A stretch of DNA of 7,171 nucleotides from Acidobacteriota bacterium. GTDB lineage: Bacteria > Acidobacteriota > Terriglobia > Terriglobales > SCQP01. The notes under the pieces are model-generated. The model saw only the letters and a program-made list of their open reading frames with translations, was not told the origin of the DNA and ran no database searches. Each line of letters begins with the position of its first letter. Within the stretch, counting starts at the first letter, position 1. The position numbers were made by a program, and so were the translations under genes. The stretch spans positions 1 to 7,171 of the forward strand of contig JAKATS010000356.1 of NCBI GenBank assembly GCA_021818645.1, written 5' to 3'. Below, piece by piece: positions 1-5,046 of the stretch.

Positions 1-314
1 GGCGGAACAATCATGACCGCGCCCAGCCGGCCGGCCTTGAGCGCGGCCAGGGCGCGGCCCTGGCCGGAATACATCACCGGCACAAACGTGCGGGCGTTGG
101 CCGCGACGGCATAGAGCTTGCGCAGCAGCGGCACCGTTTCCGGCCCGTGGTCGAGCAGCACCACGCCCAGCTTCACGTTGCGGATATTGCCGCCGAAGGC
201 ATTGCCCAGCACCACCAGCTGCACCAGCGGCAGCACCAGGGTGACGATCAGCAGGGTCGGGCTGCGGAAAAACTTGCGCAGGTCGCGTTCGATAATCGCC
301 AGGGCTCGGTTCAT
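1..314 (-). CDS. ABC-2 type transporter permease, N-terminal part (cut by window edge)
   Basis: This is the first 104 codons of an inner-membrane permease that would form the channel for the ATPase encoded just upstream. The ATG (complement of 312-314) opens a frame that stays open to the left edge. Residues 1-19 are a basic, amphipathic cytoplasmic start (MNRALAIIERDLRKFFRSP), typical of ABC-2 permeases. Residues about 20-37 form a strongly hydrophobic membrane segment. The rest, from about residue 46, reads as the periplasmic domain that follows TM1 in this family, with a pattern like VKLGVVLLDHGPE and a later LKAGRLGAVMIVP. A GGGA Shine-Dalgarno (complement of 322-325) lies 7 nt before the ATG. 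The gene follows the ATPase by 67 nt and is very probably co-transcribed with it. Family assignment is firm; the substrate is unknown. A second permease further left would be expected if the operon matches ybhGFSR. Confidence 0.85.
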   Translation of the reverse strand, partial: MNRALAIIERDLRKFFRSPTLLIVTLVLPLVQLVVLGNAFGGNIRNVKLGVVLLDHGPETVPLLRKLYAVAANARTFVPVMYSGQGRALAALKAGRLGAVMIVP

Positions 315-381
315 AGTTGGATCCCGCGATGCCGGCCGGTTGGTGTGGACTGGCTCCGGTTAATTCCGCGAATCTCTGTTC

Positions 382-1401
382 TCAAAACGGCGCCGTCCTC
401 CCTATTCCCCCCCGAGCCGGCGCGGCATCGGCTTCATGCAGGCCGCGTCCGGTGAAATGCAGAAACACGTCGTCGAGCGTCGTGCTCTGGATGGAAAGCG
501 TCTTGATTTCCACCCCGCGCCGGCGCGTGAGCTCCATCAGCGCCTCGGCGGCGGTGGGCCCGTGGTCGCTGAAAATCCGGTAGATCGCCTCGCCTTGTTT
601 TTGCACCCGGTGCACGCCGGGCAAGGTTTCCAGCTCCGCTTCGCCGCCGGGCAAATCGGGCGCGAGCTGGGTTTCCAGCACGCTGGCCCCGGGCACGGTG
701 GTTTTCAGCGCCGCCGGGGAATTGAGCACCACGATTTTGCCGCGGTCCACAATTGCCAGCCGGTCGCAGAGCCGGTCGGCCTCATCCATGTAATGCGTGG
801 TCAGAAATAAGGTCAGGCCCTGCTGCTCGCGCAAATGGCTGATCATCTCCCAGACCGATAGGCGCGAGACCGGATCGAGGCCGGTGGTGGGCTCATCGAG
901 AAAAAGAATTCTGGGCTGATGAATCAGCCCGCGCGCAATCTCCAGTCGCCGCCGCATGCCGCCGGAAAGCGTGCGCGCGTACGCTTTGGCCCATTTGCCC
1001 AGGTTGACCGATTCCAGCAGTTGGCGCGCCAGCACCTTGCGCCGCGCTCCGGCCATGCCGTACAGCCGGGCATGGATGGTGAGATTCTCTTCGCAGGTCA
1101 GGTCGGGATCGCTGGTCATGTTCTGCGGAATCACCCCGATTGCATCCCGCACCGCGTAAGGGGCGTGAACGATGTCGTGCCCGGCCACCGTGGCCGTGCC
1201 CGACGTAGGGTCAATCAGCGTGGTCAAAATCCGGATCAGCGTGCTTTTGCCCGCCCCATTCGGCCCCAGCAGACCGAAAATTTCACCCGGCTTGACGTCA
1301 AAGCTGATGTCATCCACCGCGGTCAGGGCGCCAAAGCGCTTGCAGATATGACGGACTTCAATGCCCGAGGATTCTTGCGGCGGTTGGCGGCTGTTTTCCA
1401 T
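382..1401 (-). CDS. ABC transporter ATP-binding protein (DrrA/YbhF-like, single nucleotide-binding domain)
   Basis: This cytoplasmic ATPase would power the adjacent ABC-2 permease. All nucleotide-binding motifs are intact. Numbered from the ATG at 1401, they are Walker A GPNGAGKS (46-53), Q-loop Q93, signature LSGGM (145-149), Walker B ILFLDEP with catalytic Glu 170, D-loop GLDP, and H-loop His 203 in TTHYMDEAD. The C-terminal ~110 residues carry the extension found in drug-exporting DrrA-type ATPases, ending in the characteristic TLDDVFLHFTGR. E. coli YbhF has two such domains in ~578 residues; this protein has one, so it should act as a homodimer. Start choice is uncertain. An in-frame TTG at 1416 gives 344 aa and has only a weak AGG 10 nt upstream; I prefer the ATG (339 aa), although it lacks a clear Shine-Dalgarno. 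The gene lies 51 nt after the membrane-fusion gene. The transported substrate cannot be read from sequence; drugs or lipophilic compounds are likely. Confidence 0.95.
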   Translation of the reverse strand: MENSRQPPQESSGIEVRHICKRFGALTAVDDISFDVKPGEIFGLLGPNGAGKSTLIRILTTLIDPTSGTATVAGHDIVHAPYAVRDAIGVIPQNMTSDPDLTCEENLTIHARLYGMAGARRKVLARQLLESVNLGKWAKAYARTLSGGMRRRLEIARGLIHQPRILFLDEPTTGLDPVSRLSVWEMISHLREQQGLTLFLTTHYMDEADRLCDRLAIVDRGKIVVLNSPAALKTTVPGASVLETQLAPDLPGGEAELETLPGVHRVQKQGEAIYRIFSDHGPTAAEALMELTRRRGVEIKTLSIQSTTLDDVFLHFTGRGLHEADAAPARGGIGRTAPF

Positions 1402-1452
1402 CGGATTTTTTATCAATCGAAAGTTGCCTGCCGGGCCGCGTCTTCCGCGGCG

Positions 1453-2514
1453 TCATTGTTTTCCCCGCGGCCGCGGCGCCAGCACCCAGCACGTCATCCC
1501 CAAAGCCAGTTCGCCTTTGGGGTTGGCGACCCGCACCCGGATCGCCACCGTGCGAATATCGCGCCGGGTGCGGCTCACGTCCCGCTGGGTGGCGAAGCCG
1601 GCTTCGGTGGTTTTGTAATCCACGCGCCCGGGAATCATCGCGCCCGAGGGCAGCTTCACCTTGACCGCCTCGCCCAGCGTGATCAGATCGGCCTGCGTCT
1701 CCGGCAGGTAGGCGTCCACCCAGGTGTCGTGCAGGTCGTAGATCGTGACCACCGGGCTGGCCGGGTTCACCACCTCGCCCGGATACGCCACCCGCAGATT
1801 CACCACCCCAGGCAGCGGCGCCAGCAGATTCGTCTGCTCCAGTTGCGCCTGGGCCAGCGCCTGATTGGCCTGCGCCTGCTTGAGTGAGGCCAGCAGCGCG
1901 TCCTGTTTGCCCTGCTGCGTCCGGATCTGCAGCTTTTGCGCCCGCGCATTGGCCAGCGCGGCCTGCGCCGCAGCCACCATGTGCTGCGCGCTGGTCACCG
2001 CGGCCTGAGCCGCGGCCCGCTGCGCCCGGCTTTCATCCAGTAATTGGCGTGAGTCAATGCCGGCCCGCGCCAGCGGAACTATGCGCCGGTATTGGGCCTC
2101 GACCTGCGCCAGGTTGGCCCGGCTCTGCGCCAGTTGCGCCCGCGCCTGGCGAACTTGCGCCTGGGCCTGCGCGATCTGGGCCGGCACCGTGGCCCGCAGC
2201 ATCTCCAGTTGGCTTTCGCCCGCGCGCCATTGCTGATACGCCGCCGCCGCGGCGGATTGGGCGCCGCGATACGACGCCGATAATTCGCTTTGCTGCAGCA
2301 CCGCCAGCGGCTGCCCGGCCGTGACCCGGGAGCCGGTATGCACGTTCATGCTGACGATGCGGCCCACGATCTGCGAGCTCACCACCACCACCCGGCCGTC
2401 CACAATTCCGGTCAGGATCAACTGCCGCGCGGGAGGGTGAAAATACCGCCATAGGCCCCAGCCCAGCAAAGCCGCGATCACCGGGATGATGAGAACCCTC
2501 AGCCGCTTTTTCAT
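1453..2514 (-). CDS. HlyD-family periplasmic adaptor / membrane fusion protein (YbhG-like)
   Basis: This 353-residue protein is the periplasmic adaptor that links an inner-membrane exporter to an outer-membrane channel. Residues 1-6 are basic and 7-24 form an uncleaved membrane anchor. Residues about 42-78 are the first lipoyl half-motif (VVVVSSQIVGRIVSMNV then GSRVTAGQPLAVL). Residues about 79-227 are an Ala/Gln-rich heptad region, a long coiled-coil hairpin. Residues 228-257 are the second lipoyl half (TNLLAPLPGVV, AYPGEVVNP). The rest is the beta-barrel and membrane-proximal domain, with the YbhG-like pattern TTEAGFATQRDVSRTRRDIR and closing GELALGMTCWVLAP. The length matches YbhG-type adaptors. 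The ATG at 2514 has AGGA (complement of 2525-2528) 10 nt upstream. It is the first gene of the minus-strand operon and probably sets its expression; an inverted repeat sits immediately upstream. The outer-membrane partner (TolC-like) is not in this window. Confidence 0.93.
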   Translation of the reverse strand: MKKRLRVLIIPVIAALLGWGLWRYFHPPARQLILTGIVDGRVVVVSSQIVGRIVSMNVHTGSRVTAGQPLAVLQQSELSASYRGAQSAAAAAYQQWRAGESQLEMLRATVPAQIAQAQAQVRQARAQLAQSRANLAQVEAQYRRIVPLARAGIDSRQLLDESRAQRAAAQAAVTSAQHMVAAAQAALANARAQKLQIRTQQGKQDALLASLKQAQANQALAQAQLEQTNLLAPLPGVVNLRVAYPGEVVNPASPVVTIYDLHDTWVDAYLPETQADLITLGEAVKVKLPSGAMIPGRVDYKTTEAGFATQRDVSRTRRDIRTVAIRVRVANPKGELALGMTCWVLAPRPRGKQ

Positions 2515-2534
2515 AAAACCATTGTCCTATTAAA

Positions 2535-2553
2535 TGATTGAATGGATCAATCA
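2535..2553. promoter_or_regulatory. Inverted repeat, candidate TetR-type operator of the export operon
   Basis: The sequence TGATTGAATGGATCAATCA has perfect 7-bp arms (TGATTGA / TCAATCA) around a 5-bp centre. After one mismatch, two further base pairs extend each arm. It lies 21-39 nt upstream of the membrane-fusion protein ATG and abuts a TTTAAT hexamer (complement of 2529-2534). It is more AT-rich than its surroundings. TetR-family repressors commonly bind palindromes of this size, and the E. coli ybhGFSR exporter is controlled by the TetR-type protein CecR. No regulator gene is visible here, so the identity of the binder is inference. A role for the divergent receptor gene (start 89 nt away) cannot be excluded. 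Confidence 0.5.
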
Positions 2554-2600
2554 ATTGTGGAATGAAACGCACATCGCACTTTGCTGCCTTGGTCCGGGCC

Positions 2601-2620
2601 TGATCCGGCTTTGATCCAGC
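2601..2620 (+). repeat. Tandem 9-bp direct repeat upstream of the receptor gene
   Basis: TGATCCGGC (2601-2609) and TGATCCAGC (2612-2620) are two 9-mers with one mismatch. They start 11 bp apart, about one helical turn, and lie 22-41 bp before the receptor ATG. The spacing suits an activator binding the same DNA face twice. Two short copies could equally be chance in GC-rich DNA. Confidence 0.25.
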
Positions 2621-2641
2621 TCAGGTTCGCTACATTGGTAT

Positions 2642-4738
2642 ATGCCGTTTTTTCCACGGGTCAATTTCGGATTGGCCCTCATTTTCACCGGAATGGCGTT
2701 GCCGCTGGCCGGCCAGGTCCGGGCGAAACCCAAAACCGTTCCTCCCTCCGGCGCCGGCGCTGCGCATAAAATTTCAACCCTGCGCCAGCGGGTTACGGTG
2801 CGCGCCTGGCTGCACCGGCGCAAAATCGAGCCGGTGCCGGTCGCGGTTGCGAAACTCGGACGCCGACGGCTCGGCGCGTCCGCGCCGGTCAGTCTGGATA
2901 GCGTGCTGCATCAGCTCTCCAGCCTCGACAACTTTCGCGATATCAGTTCGCTGGCCGCCCACCCCACCACCCAGGGCATCTCGTTATTGGGCATTGGCTC
3001 GAGCGGCGCCAGCCGGGCCCTGGTATTGCTCGATGGGCTGCCGCTCAACGACCCCTTTGGCGGCTGGGTGGACTGGCTGCGGGTTCCAGTGGCGGCGCTG
3101 GCGCGGGTGACGGTGGTTTCGGCGGGCGCTTCCGCGCTGTACGGCAACAATGCCCTGACCGGCGTCGTCAGCCTGCGCACCTATCCCGCCACCAGCCGGG
3201 AACTGCGCCTGCGCGCCGGCGGCGGCGGCGAAGGCATGGGTTTCAGCCAGGGTCTGGCGGCCTGGGCCCGGCGGAGCTGGGGCGCCCGGCTCGCATGGAA
3301 TCAACTGAACTTTGCCGGCTATATTCCCGCCGCGCAGCCGGGAAGCGTGGATACCCGCGCCGGCGTGCGCGCCCTCGATGCCGCACCCGAATTTTTATGG
3401 ATGCCCGGTTCGCGCCTGATTTTCCGGATCGGAGGGGAAAGTTTTGGCGAACATCGGGCCAACGGCACCCGGCTGGAATCCAATGCCAGCTCGCTGCGGC
3501 AGTTGAATCTGCACGCCGATCTGCGGGCCTTTGGGCTCTGGAGCGGCAATGGGTTTTATGAAGGCGATGATTTTGGTTCCACCTATGCCTCCATCGCCGC
3601 TGATCGCAATTCCGAAAAGCTCGCGCTCTCGCAGCACGTCCTGACCCTCGCCCGCGGCGCCGGCCTCAATGAATCTTTGCCCCGCTGGCATGGGATTGCC
3701 GGTTTCGCCGGCGGTTCCTGGATGCTGGTTTCCGCCGTGGACGATGAAATCGCGCCGCTGGCGCCGCCGGCCAGCCGCGCGCAGAATCATTTTGGCCGGC
3801 AGCAAATTCAGGGAGTGTATGCCGGCTTTGATTACACTCCTGCGCCCGCCTTCTGGCGTCCGGCCTGGGGCAGTCTGGTCATCGCCGCCCGCACCCGTCT
3901 CGATCAGTGGCGCAATTATGATGCGTTCCAGACCATCGGCGTGCACCCGCAGCCGTTTTCCGCCCGCTCCGCATCCGCGCTGGACCCCAGCCTGGGCTTG
4001 CAATGGCAGCCGCTGTCGCGCCTGCGCCTGCACGCCGCGGCTTATACATCATTTCGCGCGCCTACCCTGAACGAGCTGTATCGCCCTTTTCGGGTGGGCA
4101 ATATCCTGACCCTGGCCAATCCCAATCTCTCCGCCGAACGCTATCGCGGCCTGCAGGCCGGGGCCGCCTGGCAGGCCGGCACGAATTTGCATTTCAGCTC
4201 AACCTGGTTCAGCGGCCGGGCCAGTAACCTGGTCGCCAGCGTTACCCTTTCAACCACCCCGCAGTTGATTACCCGGCAGCGCCGGAATCTGGGCCGCATC
4301 GCCGCGCAGGGCTGGATCACCGCGGCCCGCTGGCGGCCGCGCCCGCACTGGCGGCTTTGGCTCGACTATACCCACCAGAATTCGCGCGTGATCTCCGGCC
4401 CCGTGCCGTTAATCGGCCTTCGCACTCCGCATGTTCCCGCCAATGCCGCTTCCGCCAATCTGCTCTGGCATGGGCGCGGCTGGCGGGCTTCCATCCTGGA
4501 ACGTTTCGGCGGCAGCCAGCCGGAAAACGACCTCAATACCCTGCGGCTGCCCTCGTTCTGGACCACCAGCCTGTTTATTTCCCATCGCCTGCCCGCCTGG
4601 GCGCATGGCGCCCGGCCGTATCTGGCGGTGCAGAATCTCTGGGATCGCCGCTTCCCCGTGGCCCTCACGCCGAGTGCCGAACTCAACGCGCCGCGATTAT
4701 GGATGCTGGGCGTTGTGTATAATCTCGGCAAATATTGA
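2642..4738 (+). CDS. TonB-dependent outer-membrane receptor (BtuB/Cir-like, substrate unknown)
   Basis: This 698-residue outer-membrane protein would import a scarce ligand (metal chelate, cobalamin-like compound or oligosaccharide) using TonB energy. Residues 1-28 are a Sec signal peptide (PFFPR, then a hydrophobic run GLALIFTGMALPLAG, with cleavage plausible near QVRA). Residues about 84-180 are the plug domain, with hallmark strings ALVLLDGLPLNDPFGGW and VTVVSAGASALYGNNALTG followed by VVSLRT. The rest is a beta-barrel rich in alternating aromatic strands. It contains the family string YTSFRAPTLNELYRPF and then NPNLSAERYRGLQAG, and ends in the strand GVVYNLGKY, with a terminal aromatic. 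It lacks the N-terminal carboxypeptidase-regulatory-like domain of the large Oar-type receptors and no clear TonB box is seen; RVTVRAW before the plug is a possible one. The ATG is the only start after an in-frame TGA at 2612, and the Shine-Dalgarno is poor. It is divergent from the exporter operon. Confidence 0.93.
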   Translation: MPFFPRVNFGLALIFTGMALPLAGQVRAKPKTVPPSGAGAAHKISTLRQRVTVRAWLHRRKIEPVPVAVAKLGRRRLGASAPVSLDSVLHQLSSLDNFRDISSLAAHPTTQGISLLGIGSSGASRALVLLDGLPLNDPFGGWVDWLRVPVAALARVTVVSAGASALYGNNALTGVVSLRTYPATSRELRLRAGGGGEGMGFSQGLAAWARRSWGARLAWNQLNFAGYIPAAQPGSVDTRAGVRALDAAPEFLWMPGSRLIFRIGGESFGEHRANGTRLESNASSLRQLNLHADLRAFGLWSGNGFYEGDDFGSTYASIAADRNSEKLALSQHVLTLARGAGLNESLPRWHGIAGFAGGSWMLVSAVDDEIAPLAPPASRAQNHFGRQQIQGVYAGFDYTPAPAFWRPAWGSLVIAARTRLDQWRNYDAFQTIGVHPQPFSARSASALDPSLGLQWQPLSRLRLHAAAYTSFRAPTLNELYRPFRVGNILTLANPNLSAERYRGLQAGAAWQAGTNLHFSSTWFSGRASNLVASVTLSTTPQLITRQRRNLGRIAAQGWITAARWRPRPHWRLWLDYTHQNSRVISGPVPLIGLRTPHVPANAASANLLWHGRGWRASILERFGGSQPENDLNTLRLPSFWTTSLFISHRLPAWAHGARPYLAVQNLWDRRFPVALTPSAELNAPRLWMLGVVYNLGKY

Positions 4739-4761
4739 AGGAGACTGATCCAGGATGATTG

Positions 4762-4777
4762 AGCCCGGTCGCGGGCT
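4762..4777 (+). terminator. Candidate intrinsic terminator after the receptor gene
   Basis: AGCCCG-GTCG-CGGGCT forms a perfect 6-bp GC-rich stem with a 4-nt loop, 23 nt after the receptor stop codon. It is followed by TTTGTCATT, so the T-tract is short and interrupted. The position and stem are right for a terminator; the weak tail makes termination partial or uncertain. It would separate the receptor transcript from the downstream gene. Confidence 0.5.
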
Positions 4778-4790
4778 TTGTCATTCGTTG

Positions 4791-4803
4791 GCATGTTACA
4801 TGC
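4791..4803. repeat. 13-bp palindrome GCATGTTACATGC
   Basis: Perfect 6-bp arms GCATGT / ACATGC flank a single T. The site is 14 nt past the putative terminator stem and about 245 bp before the GH30 start. It could be a binding site for a dimeric regulator of the downstream gene, but a single palindrome of this length can arise by chance. Confidence 0.3.
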
Positions 4804-4835
4804 TCGCTGCGAAATTTTATTTTGGAGTAGAAAAT

Positions 4836-4877
4836 ATGCGTCGCAGGCAATGGCTGTTGTATCGTCGTGTCGCGTAA
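4836..4877 (+). CDS. Possible 13-residue leader peptide (hypothetical)
   Basis: The ORF encodes MRRRQWLLYRRVA and then TAA. GGAG (4824-4827) lies 8 nt before the ATG, a better ribosome-binding site than that of the receptor gene. Five of its thirteen residues are arginine. The same frame extends upstream to an ATG at 4755 (40 residues, with AAGGAG at 4738-4743), but that longer version would be translated through the terminator stem. There is no homology I recognise. It could be a regulatory leader peptide for the GH30 gene, a small protein, or chance. Confidence 0.25.
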   Translation: MRRRQWLLYRRVA

Positions 4878-4909
4878 TTTTGCCGCGCCTTCAATCAGGC
4901 ATTTCGGTT

Positions 4910-4933
4910 CCGGCGTTAGCCGGGCTTCCAGCC
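4910..4933 (+). promoter_or_regulatory. Two adjoining GC hairpins in the GH30 upstream region
   Basis: CCGGC-GTTA-GCCGG (4910-4923) is a perfect 5-bp stem with a 4-nt loop. Immediately after, GGCT-TCC-AGCC (4923-4933) forms a 4-bp stem that shares base 4923 with the first, so the two compete slightly. They lie 33 nt after the stop of the tiny ORF. This layout is loosely attenuator-like, but the stems are short and no strong T-tract follows. Confidence 0.25.
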
Positions 4934-5034
4934 GTTCTTGCTTTATGGCTTCGAACTGTACGGCGGAATGTCGAGGCCGAATCTAGCTTGTTCCTTCACC
5001 GGCCTTATATTATTCGTGAATGGTTTCATCGTGC

Positions 5035-5040
5035 AAGGGA
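5035..5040 (+). promoter_or_regulatory. Shine-Dalgarno AAGGGA that decides the GH30 start
   Basis: AAGGGA followed by AGAGCG places the GTG at 5047 at an ideal 6-nt spacing. The in-frame ATG at 5020 lies upstream of this element and has no purine-rich site before it. The sequence therefore favours the GTG start. Confidence 0.6.
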
Positions 5041-5046
5041 AGAGCG

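Larger units (their letters stand above)
4739..5046 (+). other. 308-bp intergenic region between receptor and GH30 genes
   Basis: No reading frame here resembles a known protein family on either strand, and base composition is more AT-rich than the flanking genes between about 4790 and 5035. It contains the candidate terminator, a 13-bp palindrome, a tiny ORF with a good Shine-Dalgarno, two adjoining small GC hairpins and an AT-rich patch (TTATATTATT at 5005-5014) before the GH30 start. That patch could be a promoter -10 region, but I find no convincing -35 partner. The stretch is long enough to be a regulated 5' leader. Confidence 0.5.

Noticed and set aside
1417..1456. ATGA overlap at the adaptor stop, suggesting a translationally coupled ATPase start at 1456
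   Set aside because: The ATG at 1456 is out of frame with the ATPase, so it cannot be its start.
919..1887. 322-residue plus-strand open frame opposite the ATPase and adaptor genes
   Set aside because: It spans two well-supported minus-strand genes and is His/Arg/Gln-rich without domain signatures, which marks it as an antisense shadow.
2529..2534. TTTAAT (minus strand) as the -10 box of the export operon
   Set aside because: It directly adjoins the AGGA ribosome-binding site, so transcription from it would start at or inside that site, and no good -35 lies at 16-18 bp.
2515..2641. Cobalamin or other riboswitch ahead of the BtuB-like receptor
   Set aside because: The 127-bp spacer also holds the divergent operon's control region, is shorter than a full cobalamin riboswitch, and shows no recognisable conserved box.
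3395..4033. 212-residue minus-strand open frame inside the receptor gene
   Set aside because: It is antisense to the receptor's barrel region and shows no recognisable domain or ribosome-binding site.
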